A DNA stretch of 64,000 bases from positions 186,001 to 250,000 of the forward strand of contig NZ_JBNPXV010000005.1 of NCBI RefSeq assembly GCF_050433125.1, given 5' to 3'. Under the pieces are notes generated by a model. The model saw only the letters and a list, made by a program, of their open reading frames with translations. It did not search any database and was not told the DNA's origin. This document shows positions 26,910 through 36,050 of this stretch, in pieces. The stretch is from Roseimarinus sediminis (lineage in GTDB: Bacteria > Bacteroidota > Bacteroidia > Bacteroidales > Prolixibacteraceae). The translations under genes and the position numbers were made by a program. Positions within the stretch are counted from its first letter, which is position 1. Every line of letters begins with the position of its first letter.

Positions 26910-28703
26910 ATGAAATTGATAAATATTAAATACGTCCTGTTTTCGTTCCTGATTCTGGGTTTTGCTTCCTGCCAGGAATTTCTCGACCCGGACTCTCCGT
27001 CAACTTTCGATCAGGAATACATCTTCTCGAATGCCGAAGATGCCCGTAAGGCCATGAATGCGGCCTATGTACACTTTAGTCACGACGGCTTCCGCTCTCG
27101 TTTGTCGAACAACATGACCGGCAATACCGACATTGAACACAATGGTGGTTCAAGCGATGGTGCCCGTTATCAAATCTGGCGCCTCGATGCCCGTGAAAAC
27201 AATGGTGACCTGGCCTATGTATGGCAGATCGGTTATCAGGCCATCCGCGACTGCAACATCGCCATTGAAGGAATCCGGAACAGCGTGGCCTTTACCAGCA
27301 ACGACGTTGCACTTGTGGCCGAAATGAATCACCTGTTGGGTGAGGCCTATACCCTGCGTGCCTATTGGTACAGCATGCTCACCTTCTACTTTGGTGATGT
27401 GCCGTTTTCAACCGAGGCTCCGGCCATTGATGTTGAATTCAACCTGCCCAAAAGCGATCGTAATGAGATCCTTTCGGCGGTTATTCAGGACATGATTGAG
27501 GTGGAAGCCAGCATGAAATGGGCCGAAGACTGTCAGTTTGGAATTGAGCAGATTAATCGCGAATATACGCTGGGGATGATTGCACGCCTGGCTTTGCAGC
27601 GTGGTGGCTATTACCTGACCCCCGACATGCAGATGGTGCGCGAAGACGACTACCTCGATTACTATCAGATCGCAAAGGATTATACAGCCAAACTGATCGA
27701 ACTGAAAGACCGTCCCTTACCCAAAGATTTCCGTCAGATTTTTATGAACCAGTGTAAGTTCATCTCTCCGGTGAACGATGAAATCCTCTTCGAGGTACCT
27801 TTTGCCGTTGGTGAAGGCGACGTCGGCTGGAACATTGGGATCAGGGTTGACAAGGGAAGTCATCCTTACGGTAGCGGATCGAACTACATGGCCATGCCTC
27901 CAACGTATGTTTATTCCTTCGATGAGGCCGATCAACGTTTTGAGGCCACCTGTGGTTTGTACATGATCAATACCGATTTTGTGCAGGAATTGGTGAGTGC
28001 CAGTGGCTTTAACGTGTCGCAGGCCAAGTGGAGCCGCCACTTCATGGATACACCTCCCGGACCGTCGACCGACAAGGGTACCGGTATCAACTGGCCCATG
28101 ATGCGCTATGCCGACGTATTGTTAATGTATGCCGAGGCAGAAAATGAACTGAACGGTCCGACTGCTGCAGCACAGGATGCTTTCCGTCGTGTACGTGAGC
28201 GTGCCTTCGATGAAGCCGACTGGGCAGAGAAAGTAGATGCTTACATTGCCAATGCAGCAGCCAGTAAAGCCAGCTTTTTCGATGCCATTGTTGATGAACG
28301 TGCCTGGGAATTTGGTGGTGAGATGATCCGTAAGTACGAATTGATTCGCTGGAACCTGTATTACGAAAAAGTACAGGAAACCGTTGAAGGTACCAAGAAG
28401 ATTGCCGATGATGCACAAGCCGGAACCGGCAGCCTGCCCGATTACCTCTATGTAAAACTCGACGAGAGTGGAAACTTCCAGATTTACAATCCATTTGAAA
28501 AGGTGGTAGGTGCTCCCGATGAGACCTGGACCCGCAAGTCGTGGCTGATTTCTCTCTGGGATGAGGAAACCGGTAACTACCAGGAATGGATTACCCGCGA
28601 CTGGGCCAACTATAGTAAGCCCGTACGTTATATCTTCCCGATTCCAACGGTTGGAATTGAGAACAGTAAGGGATTGCTGAAAAACGATGGATATGGTTTT
28701 TAA
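26910..28703 (+). CDS. SusD-family surface glycan-binding lipoprotein
   Basis: This SusD-like protein has about 597 residues from the preferred start and is the substrate-binding lid of the SusC transporter. I place the start at 26910 because the peptide from there is a standard lipoprotein signal ending GFAS-C (C21). An in-frame ATG at 26880 would add ten charged residues. Typical features are CQEFLDPDSP after the lipobox, TPR-like helices (ALVAEMNHLLGEAYTLRAYWY), MMRYADVLLMYAEAENEL near the C-terminal third, and a final YLFPIP-like motif (RYIFPIPTVGI). It begins 60 bases after susC. Confidence 0.95.
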   Translation: MKLINIKYVLFSFLILGFASCQEFLDPDSPSTFDQEYIFSNAEDARKAMNAAYVHFSHDGFRSRLSNNMTGNTDIEHNGGSSDGARYQIWRLDARENNGDLAYVWQIGYQAIRDCNIAIEGIRNSVAFTSNDVALVAEMNHLLGEAYTLRAYWYSMLTFYFGDVPFSTEAPAIDVEFNLPKSDRNEILSAVIQDMIEVEASMKWAEDCQFGIEQINREYTLGMIARLALQRGGYYLTPDMQMVREDDYLDYYQIAKDYTAKLIELKDRPLPKDFRQIFMNQCKFISPVNDEILFEVPFAVGEGDVGWNIGIRVDKGSHPYGSGSNYMAMPPTYVYSFDEADQRFEATCGLYMINTDFVQELVSASGFNVSQAKWSRHFMDTPPGPSTDKGTGINWPMMRYADVLLMYAEAENELNGPTAAAQDAFRRVRERAFDEADWAEKVDAYIANAAASKASFFDAIVDERAWEFGGEMIRKYELIRWNLYYEKVQETVEGTKKIADDAQAGTGSLPDYLYVKLDESGNFQIYNPFEKVVGAPDETWTRKSWLISLWDEETGNYQEWITRDWANYSKPVRYIFPIPTVGIENSKGLLKNDGYGF

Positions 28704-28734
28704 AGATCAACTTAAAACTTTAAATTTTGAAGAA

Positions 28735-30372
28735 ATGAATTCTAAGAAAATAAATAGTATCAAGCTGATTCTCTTCTTTGTTGCAGGATTGATGGTATTC
28801 AATGCATGCAAGGAGGAACAGGATTATCCCCGAACCCGCCTGTTTCAGCCGGTGCTGAACGGTGAGGAGGGATTGATGTCGATCGACAACACCATTGTGG
28901 TGGAACTGGGAAATATGAAATCGGCCGAATCGTACTTTGTTGAAGTAAGTCGTGATTCATTTATTACCACTGAGTATGCTTTCGAGGTAGACACCAACTA
29001 TTTCGTAATTGATGAGAACCTGGTGGGAGAAGCATTGTTGTGGTTCACCATTTATCAGGTACAGGTGACAGCCATTGCCGATCAGGAGGAATACAACAGC
29101 AAGCCTTCGTTGCTGGGAAGTATACGTACCCAAAAATTCCCTTCCAATATGGGAGTTCCTGGTGCTTTTGATGCAACCGATGTGAGGGCCAGGGTATTCT
29201 GGACCCCTGTTGGTAAGCCCATCACCGGGGTAAAGGTTTATGCCATTACCGATGAGCGTCTGAATACTCCGCTCGCAGAATTTGAAGTGAACGACGAGGA
29301 CCGGGAAGCCATGGTGCGAATCATTGACGGTCTTAGCCCCGAAACACAATACCAGATTGCCATTTACAGTGGTGATGAACTGCGCGGCTGGGAAATATAT
29401 ACCACCAAACCCGCGCTTGAACTGGGCGATAATGTAATTGACCTGAGCGGAAGCACCAACCCCGATACGCTTGCCGCAGCACTGGCAACGGCTACCGAAG
29501 GAACCACCGTGGTACTCGAAGGTGGTAAAACCTACAATGCAGGTGGCTTTGCCTTCGATAAATCCATTCATTTTGTAAGTGGATACAGCTTTGTTCAGGC
29601 CTTGCCTACCATCGAATGTGGATCGAATTTTAACATTGTTGAAGGTGCCAATATTCAGTCAATTACTTTCCAAAGCATTGTCTTTACAGGCGACTTTGGT
29701 GGAAACTATGTCTTTAATATTGATGTTTCGGGAACCATAGGCGAGATTGCATTTGAATCATGCCGCATTCATTCCCTGCGTGGTATTACAAGAATGAAAG
29801 GTGGCGAAGGCAATGTTGGTTTATACCAACTGAACAATTGTCTTGTCGACAGCATCAACGGTTATGGTGTGCTTTCGGTCGATACCGAAACCTGGTCGGT
29901 TGGCGATATTGTGCTGAGTAATTCCACCTTCTCGAAAATTCAGTATTTCCTTGTGAGCCGTTCCAACACCAATTCACTGACCATCGATGCCTGTACTTTA
30001 AACGAAGTACCCGATGTGGGACGTCAGATGTTTCGCTGGCGCGGTGGCGATGGAAAAAATGATATTCTGAATGGCGTTAAAATTCACAACACTATCTGGG
30101 GCCATGGTTGGGACATGGATGGTGAAGAGAAGTACGATGTGAAAGGTTATGACGGCTTGCCCAATACGGTCATCGATATCAAAAATACCTATGCAACCAA
30201 CGATTTGGTATTTAATGACAGTCCGCTGCCAGCCTTCCCGTCGTTCTTATACGATGGTACGGCAGCTCAGCTGTGGGTCGATCCTTATGTGACGCTCGAT
30301 TTCAATATCAACGACAATGCTTTTGCAGGGAAAGGCGATGCCGGCGATCCCCGTTGGAGAGTCGGACTGTAA
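28735..30372 (+). CDS. Surface lipoprotein with Fn3-like and beta-helix domains (SusE/F position)
   Basis: The preferred start at 28735 gives a 545-residue lipoprotein with the lipobox FNAC (C25). The residues after it, KEEQD, fit the acidic lipoprotein export signal that sends Bacteroidota lipoproteins to the cell surface. The N-terminal part (about 30-225) reads as fibronectin-III-like domains (GVKVYAITDERL, LSPETQYQIAIYSG). The C-terminal ~320 residues form a right-handed beta-helix of the DUF4957/DUF5123 kind, ending GDPRWRVGL. It lies directly after susD and probably acts as an additional surface glycan-binding protein for pectin. No lyase catalytic residues were identified. A possible upstream start at 28687 overlaps susD and lacks a signal sequence. 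Confidence 0.8.
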   Translation: MNSKKINSIKLILFFVAGLMVFNACKEEQDYPRTRLFQPVLNGEEGLMSIDNTIVVELGNMKSAESYFVEVSRDSFITTEYAFEVDTNYFVIDENLVGEALLWFTIYQVQVTAIADQEEYNSKPSLLGSIRTQKFPSNMGVPGAFDATDVRARVFWTPVGKPITGVKVYAITDERLNTPLAEFEVNDEDREAMVRIIDGLSPETQYQIAIYSGDELRGWEIYTTKPALELGDNVIDLSGSTNPDTLAAALATATEGTTVVLEGGKTYNAGGFAFDKSIHFVSGYSFVQALPTIECGSNFNIVEGANIQSITFQSIVFTGDFGGNYVFNIDVSGTIGEIAFESCRIHSLRGITRMKGGEGNVGLYQLNNCLVDSINGYGVLSVDTETWSVGDIVLSNSTFSKIQYFLVSRSNTNSLTIDACTLNEVPDVGRQMFRWRGGDGKNDILNGVKIHNTIWGHGWDMDGEEKYDVKGYDGLPNTVIDIKNTYATNDLVFNDSPLPAFPSFLYDGTAAQLWVDPYVTLDFNINDNAFAGKGDAGDPRWRVGL

Positions 30373-30420
30373 GCAAATAAAATGAACTTGAGTAATAGCA
30401 ATAGTTAATATTTAGTTAGG

Positions 30421-30471
30421 AAGAACTGAAGCCCTGTTTTGCTTTTGCAAAAGGGGTTTCAGCTTCTTTTA
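30421..30471 (+). terminator. Imperfect terminator between transport and enzyme genes
   Basis: A long imperfect hairpin (CTGAAGCCC ... GGGGTTTCAG, with TTTTGC/GCAAAA nearer the loop) is followed by CTTCTTTTATT. It separates the SusC/SusD/lipoprotein genes from the enzyme genes and may lower or uncouple expression of the latter. Confidence 0.65.
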
Positions 30472-30542
30472 TTCAATCAGAAATCACTTTGCATGCTTAT
30501 TCAATCTAAACAATCTCAATCAATCTTTATCAATCCATACTG

Positions 30543-33278
30543 ATGATCAAATTTTACCATCTCCTTTTTCTCCTCACGCTCCTTGTATCCGGCTTTTCGG
30601 TGGCCGCACAAACAGGTGCATCCGATGCCGACATGGTCGTTGCTTTGGATGGCAGCGGCGATTTTGTTTCTCTTCAGGAAGCCATCAACTCGGCCCCTTC
30701 AAACAGTCAGCGCCCGACCGTGATTTACATTAAGCGTGGTTTGTACGACACAGAGAAATTATTCATCCCCTCCGACAAGAAAAATATTACACTCGTTGGC
30801 GAAAGTCGTGATGAAACCATCATCAGCTACCATATTTACGACTGCAGCGGTGGAAAATGTCCTGCCGATGATGCAGCAAAGTGGACCGGCGACAACATTC
30901 GCACTTCGGCCACCCTCACCATACACGGTGAAGGTTTCAGAGCCGAGAACTTAACCATCAGAAATACTGCCGGTCCGGTAGGCCAGGCGCAGGCCATTAC
31001 CGTTCGTTCCGATAAGACTGTTTTTATCAATTGCCAGCTCGAAGGCTATCAGGATACCATCTATTTTTGGAACGACGGATTGCGTGCCTATTTCAGAAAC
31101 TGTTTGGTTACCGGCCGCACCGATTATATTTATGGCGGAGGAATCGCCTTTTTCGATGCCTGTGAAATACGCAGCTGGGGTGGTGGCTGGATTACAGCAC
31201 CATCGACAGAAGCAGCAGAAGACTATGGTTTTGTGTTTTATGAATGCGCCATCACCTATGCCGAAAACAGTCCGAGGGCTGGCGACGACGGATCTAAAAT
31301 CCGCTTGGGACGTCCGTGGCATAACTATCCGAAAGTAGCATGGTTGTATTGCCAATTTACCGAAATGATCCATCCCGAAGGATGGGGCGACACCTGGAAC
31401 ATGGATTATGCAGCTACCAGCGATCAGTTACACTTGTACGAATACAAAAATACAGGCCCGGGAGCCGATATGAGTCAACGGGCCAACTGGGCCGGATTAA
31501 GGGCGCTCAGCGATGACGAAGCCCTGAATTATACTGCCGAAAAGGTGCTGGCCGGAAACGACGGCTGGAATCCGGCAGCAGAAAAACCCCTTACACAAAC
31601 TTTTCATTTTGAAGGTGGAAATACCGACAATGCATGGCTCGACAGCCTGAACTGGAATCCACAGTCCATTCCGGCAACCGGGAGTGCGGCGCTTGTTGCG
31701 GGAAACGACACACTCAATGCCAATGGCGGAGTTTTCAGTGCCGATCTGCTTTTAAGGGAAAAGGCCGTGTTGAAATTGACTGAGAACAGTACGGTAAATT
31801 ATCTTGCTGTCGACGGGGCAACAATCATTTCCGAAGGAGTATTTTCTTTGGCAGGCCGCCTGGCCACCCGCGACAGCATGGTGTTTGATATCAATGGTAT
31901 ACTGACCCTCAACGCCAGTATTAGCGGTGTTCACCGTCTGATTAAAAAAGGAAAGGGAAAATTGGTGCTTAATAGTAACAACCAGGGCTTCAGTGGTGAT
32001 GTGCTTGTTCTTGAAGGCGAACTCGAAGCCAGCCAGGAGGCATCACTGGGTAAAGGCAAGCTCGAAGTTAAAGACAAGGCTGTATTGTCCGTTTCGCATT
32101 CACTTGCCTTTCAGCCAACATCGAAATTAAAAATTGAAGGTTCGGCTATTTTGAACTTGTCGGCCACCCTTACCACCAGCGAGTTTTTCATCGACGGGGT
32201 GATGCAGGAAGTTGCCAGCTATACATCGGCAAGCCACCCCGGAATCATCAGCGGTGAAGGCAGTGTTCAGGTTGGACGCCCTTCGGAGTTTACCTTTATC
32301 GGAGGTGAAAATGGCAGCTGGGATAATCCTGCGCATTTTGTGCCTTCACTTCTGCCCGAAGCCGGTGAAACAGTTTATTGTGACCTTGAAATGGAAACTA
32401 CCTCCACGCCCTTCGAAGCCAACATTGTACTTACCAGCAACGGCAATATGCGACTTCGCGGCAGCGACCATGTATGCAAAGGCAGTCTCACCATGCACGA
32501 CGGCACTTCCTTCAGGTACAATACCGGGGGCGCTGGTTTTGGTTTTACTGCACCGGTGATCCTCGAAGGCGACATTTTCATGATCATGGAAAGCGGCAAT
32601 GCAGCCGGTTCTAAAATGGTACTTCCGGGAAGCTTTACGGGCGATAAAGTCATCACCGTAATCAATAACGGAAAAGGAACTCTGAATACAGGAACTGTGG
32701 TTCTGAAAGGTGATAACAGCGCTTTTGCAGGAACCTGGGATTTAACAGCCGGCAGTCAGAAATACCCCGGCGAGGCCTACATCTCGGCCATCGACGGGCA
32801 GGCCGAAAATGCTTTTGGGCAGGGCTACATCGATGTGGCCAATGGAAACAGAGTGCTCATCAGTCACGAAAAAGCAGTGCCGGCAAAGCTCTCAATAGGA
32901 CTTAACGGAAATGCCAAAGCGGTACTGAATGTCGATGTGTCGCTTGAGCAACTGAGCATCAACGATGTTTCACTGGGCGATGGAAGGTACAATGCCGAAT
33001 CGCACCCCGAATGGTTCGAAGGCGATGGTGCTTTGATTGTGGGCACCGGCGTGAGTACAGCTTCCTTTATTCCTGAAAATTTACTACTCATTCAGGATCA
33101 AAAAATAAAAATCAATGGGGAGGCATCCGAAGTGCTGGTTTATTCTGCCAACGGACAACTAATGATCAAAGCCCAAAATTTGAACGAAGTGGCAATCGGT
33201 GATTTGTATCAGGGCTTATACATTGTGAAATACAGGATTGATGGACATGCAGGTGCCATAAAACACCTTGTGAAATAA
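30543..33278 (+). CDS. Pectin methylesterase (CE8) with beta-solenoid region and T9SS tail
   Basis: This 911-residue secreted protein removes methyl esters from homogalacturonan. A signal peptide (about 1-22) precedes the CE8 beta-helix (about 28-345), with the catalytic aspartates in QDT (D171) and DYIYG (D194) and the substrate-binding arginine in LGRPW (R257). Residues about 355-835 are low-complexity beta-solenoid resembling autotransporter-passenger repeats (GKGKLVLNSNNQGFSGDVLV). The last ~70 residues form a T9SS type A sorting domain (VLVYSANGQLMIKA, LYQGLYIVKY). Family CE8 enzymes are usually about 300-400 residues, so the extension is unusual. It is the first enzyme gene after the terminator, and the next gene starts 11 bases downstream. 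Confidence 0.92.
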   Translation: MIKFYHLLFLLTLLVSGFSVAAQTGASDADMVVALDGSGDFVSLQEAINSAPSNSQRPTVIYIKRGLYDTEKLFIPSDKKNITLVGESRDETIISYHIYDCSGGKCPADDAAKWTGDNIRTSATLTIHGEGFRAENLTIRNTAGPVGQAQAITVRSDKTVFINCQLEGYQDTIYFWNDGLRAYFRNCLVTGRTDYIYGGGIAFFDACEIRSWGGGWITAPSTEAAEDYGFVFYECAITYAENSPRAGDDGSKIRLGRPWHNYPKVAWLYCQFTEMIHPEGWGDTWNMDYAATSDQLHLYEYKNTGPGADMSQRANWAGLRALSDDEALNYTAEKVLAGNDGWNPAAEKPLTQTFHFEGGNTDNAWLDSLNWNPQSIPATGSAALVAGNDTLNANGGVFSADLLLREKAVLKLTENSTVNYLAVDGATIISEGVFSLAGRLATRDSMVFDINGILTLNASISGVHRLIKKGKGKLVLNSNNQGFSGDVLVLEGELEASQEASLGKGKLEVKDKAVLSVSHSLAFQPTSKLKIEGSAILNLSATLTTSEFFIDGVMQEVASYTSASHPGIISGEGSVQVGRPSEFTFIGGENGSWDNPAHFVPSLLPEAGETVYCDLEMETTSTPFEANIVLTSNGNMRLRGSDHVCKGSLTMHDGTSFRYNTGGAGFGFTAPVILEGDIFMIMESGNAAGSKMVLPGSFTGDKVITVINNGKGTLNTGTVVLKGDNSAFAGTWDLTAGSQKYPGEAYISAIDGQAENAFGQGYIDVANGNRVLISHEKAVPAKLSIGLNGNAKAVLNVDVSLEQLSINDVSLGDGRYNAESHPEWFEGDGALIVGTGVSTASFIPENLLLIQDQKIKINGEASEVLVYSANGQLMIKAQNLNEVAIGDLYQGLYIVKYRIDGHAGAIKHLVK

Positions 33279-33289
33279 AAAGGAATCAG

Positions 33290-35011
33290 ATGAAGGATTT
33301 ATTATTGAAGTTGAAAGTAGTTTTAGTTCTAACCGTGCTTACCCTGTTTGCCTTTGCACAGGAAGAGCAGTTACCTGCTTTTCCCGGAGCCGACGGCCAT
33401 GGTCGTTTTGTTACCGGTGGAAGAGGAGGTGTGGTATTGTATGTTACCCATCTGAACGACGATTATACGGTGGGTTCCCTGCGCACTGCCATTGGCTACA
33501 ATGGCCCTCGAATAATTGTATTTAAAGTTTCGGGAACCATCAGGCTGAAAGCCGCCTTGAAAATCAAAAGTGGCAACCTGACCATTGCCGGTCAAACTGC
33601 GCCCGGCGATGGTATTACCCTGGCCGATTATCCGGTGAGTGTCGATGCCGACAATGTCATCATCCGCTATATGCGCTTTCGCATGGGCGACGAAGCCCAA
33701 CAGGAAGCCGACGCCATTGGTGGCCGTTTTAATAAGAACATCATGATTGATCATTGCTCCATGAGCTGGTCGACCGATGAATGTGTTTCCTTTTATCAAA
33801 ATGAAACCTTCACCATGCAATGGTGTATCATATCCGAAAGTCTGCGCAATTCGGTTCATGGTAAAGGTGCGCATGGCTATGGTGGTATCTGGGGTGGAAA
33901 AAATGCTTCCTTTCATCACAACCTGCTGGCACATCACGACAGCCGTAATCCGCGGCTGGGTGAGGTCGACGGAGACAAATTTGCTTTGACCGATGCCGTC
34001 GACCTGCGAAACAATGTAATTTACAACTGGCAGGGAAACAGTACCTATGGAGGCGAAGCCATGAATGTGAACATTGTAAATTGTTATTACAAGCCAGGCC
34101 CGGCAACTACTAAAAAGGAACGCATTGTGGCCATCGATAAGGAAACCGATCCCAACAAGGCGACTACCGATATCTGGGGGAAGTATTTCATTGAAGGAAA
34201 TGTGCTGACAGGCTCCGAAAGGGCCACTGCCGACAACTGGACCTACGGGGTATACAACCAGTTTCATAGTAAATACGGAGGTGTTTCAGCAGCCGAAAAG
34301 GAAGCCATCAAGGTCGAAGAACCACATCCTACAGGTTATGTCAATACCCACACTGCTGAGCTGGCTTATGAGCGCATTCTGCAATATGGAGGCGCCAGCC
34401 TTGTTCGTGATACCATTGATAAGCGCGTTATACACGAACTAAGCACAGGCACTGCCACTTACATGGATGGTGGCAATGGCAGTGTGAAAGGGATCATCGA
34501 TACCCAGGAAGCAGTTGGTGGCTGGCCCGAACTGGCTTCGACCGACGCACCGGCCGACAGCGATGAAGATGGAATGCCCGATGAATGGGAAACAAGCAAT
34601 GGCCTTGATCCAAACGATGGCAGTGATGCGCAGCTCAAATCGGTCGACGGGCTGTATCCCAACGTCGAAGTGTACCTGAACAGCCTGGTCAGTGAAATTA
34701 CCGAAAGACAACTTGAGGACTCCGAATTGGTTTACATCGAAGATAAAACAGCTTCTCCGCGAGCCATCCAAAATCATAACCGCCTGAAAGGTTTCTTCAA
34801 TTCAAAAACGAATACATTGAAAATTTTTAGTCAGCAGCCGCTTCATCAAATTGAGGTTTACTCTTCAACTGGTGCGCTTATTCAAAGCGCAGCAGGCAAT
34901 AAGCTGAACCGTGTTGAGTTAAACGTTCCTTCATCGGGGCAACGTTTTCTAATTGTTAAAGCCAGCGATGAAAAACAACAACAAGTAACATTGAAGGTGG
35001 CAGCATGGTAA
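33290..35011 (+). CDS. Pectate lyase (PL1-like) with T9SS tail
   Basis: The 573-residue secreted lyase cuts de-esterified homogalacturonan by beta-elimination, leaving 4,5-unsaturated ends. A signal peptide (about 1-23) is followed by FPGADGHGRFVTGGRGG, typical of Bacteroidota PL1 lyases. The beta-helix carries the calcium-site region DHCSMSWSTDE (154-164) and the RxPxR-like HHDSRNPRLG, where R219 or R222 would be the catalytic base. A thrombospondin type 3-like acidic calcium-binding stretch (DSDEDGMPDEWE) lies at about 424-435. The C-terminal ~70 residues resemble a T9SS sorting domain (IEVYSSTGALIQSAAG). It is cotranscribed with both CE8 genes, which make its substrate. Confidence 0.9.
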   Translation: MKDLLLKLKVVLVLTVLTLFAFAQEEQLPAFPGADGHGRFVTGGRGGVVLYVTHLNDDYTVGSLRTAIGYNGPRIIVFKVSGTIRLKAALKIKSGNLTIAGQTAPGDGITLADYPVSVDADNVIIRYMRFRMGDEAQQEADAIGGRFNKNIMIDHCSMSWSTDECVSFYQNETFTMQWCIISESLRNSVHGKGAHGYGGIWGGKNASFHHNLLAHHDSRNPRLGEVDGDKFALTDAVDLRNNVIYNWQGNSTYGGEAMNVNIVNCYYKPGPATTKKERIVAIDKETDPNKATTDIWGKYFIEGNVLTGSERATADNWTYGVYNQFHSKYGGVSAAEKEAIKVEEPHPTGYVNTHTAELAYERILQYGGASLVRDTIDKRVIHELSTGTATYMDGGNGSVKGIIDTQEAVGGWPELASTDAPADSDEDGMPDEWETSNGLDPNDGSDAQLKSVDGLYPNVEVYLNSLVSEITERQLEDSELVYIEDKTASPRAIQNHNRLKGFFNSKTNTLKIFSQQPLHQIEVYSSTGALIQSAAGNKLNRVELNVPSSGQRFLIVKASDEKQQQVTLKVAAW

Positions 35012-35058
35012 TTGTTTTGCCGGCTGTCAGGTAAATAATGTTGATAATACAACGAACA

Positions 35059-36027
35059 ATGAGAAAAAGTATAAATCTGATTCTTCTCCTTTTTACAAGC
35101 CTTTCCCTTTTGGCCAATGAAAAATTCGACTTTGTGGTGGCCGCTGATGGAAGTGGCGATTTCCAAACTGTTCAGGATGCCATTAATGCAGTACCCGATT
35201 TCAGAAAGCAAACGACCACCATTTACATAAAAAATGGAATTTACAAGGAGAAACTGCTACTTCCGGCTTCGAAGAACAAAGTTACTTTCATTGGCGAGAG
35301 CGTTGAAAAAACCATCCTGACGAACGACGATTATGCTTCGAAAAAGAACCGTTTCGGAGAAGAAATGGGAACTACCGGTTCCACTTCTTTTTTTATCTTT
35401 GGAAACGAATTTTCAGCGCACCACATTACTTTTGAAAATTCGGCCGGTCCGGTAGGTCAGGCTGTGGCAGTTCGCGTTACCGGCGATCAGGCAGTTTTTG
35501 TTAACTGCCGATTTTTAGGCAATCAGGATACGCTTTACCCACAGGGTGAAAACAGCCGCCAGTATTATAAAAACTGTTACATCGAGGGAACTGTTGACTT
35601 CATTTTTGGCTGGTCAACTGCGGTATTCGATCAATGTACCATCTTTGCAAAAAGGCACGGCTACATTACGGCCGCATCGACCAGTGAAAACAGTCGGCAT
35701 GGTTTTGTATTTCTCAACTGCAAAATTGACGGGAGTGCCGAACCCGGATCTGTTTATCTGGGACGGCCCTGGAGACCGCATGCGCAAACGGTTTTTATTC
35801 GCTGCCATTTAAGCGCTGTGGTACATCCCAAAGGCTGGCACAACTGGAATAAACCCGAGGCAGAGCAAAGCACTTTTTATGCCGAATACAAAAATACAGG
35901 AGAAGGTGCTTCTACTGAAAACAGGGTGAGCTGGTCGCACCAGTTGAGTGAACAACAACTGAATGAATACACACTTATTAAGCTGTTTGACGGGTGGAAT
36001 CCCGCAGTTGCAGATGAATTAAAATAG
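35059..36027 (+). CDS. Pectin methylesterase (CE8), single domain
   Basis: This is a second CE8 enzyme, 322 residues from the preferred start at 35059, whose signal peptide is MRKSINLILLLFTSLSLLA. An in-frame ATG at 35038 is less likely. Catalytic motifs are intact: QDT, DFIFG and LGRPW. Unlike the first CE8 it has no extension and no T9SS tail, so it is probably periplasmic and acts on imported oligosaccharides. The pair therefore suggests two cellular sites of demethylation. Spacing to the neighbours is 47 bases (PL1) and 23 bases (GH43). Confidence 0.93.
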   Translation: MRKSINLILLLFTSLSLLANEKFDFVVAADGSGDFQTVQDAINAVPDFRKQTTTIYIKNGIYKEKLLLPASKNKVTFIGESVEKTILTNDDYASKKNRFGEEMGTTGSTSFFIFGNEFSAHHITFENSAGPVGQAVAVRVTGDQAVFVNCRFLGNQDTLYPQGENSRQYYKNCYIEGTVDFIFGWSTAVFDQCTIFAKRHGYITAASTSENSRHGFVFLNCKIDGSAEPGSVYLGRPWRPHAQTVFIRCHLSAVVHPKGWHNWNKPEAEQSTFYAEYKNTGEGASTENRVSWSHQLSEQQLNEYTLIKLFDGWNPAVADELK

Positions 36028-36050
36028 CCAAGAACCATAAACTTACAACA

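Noticed and set aside
33371..34267. 298-codon minus-strand frame inside the pectate lyase gene
   Set aside because: It is antisense to the well-conserved PL1 core and has no recognisable domain or start context.
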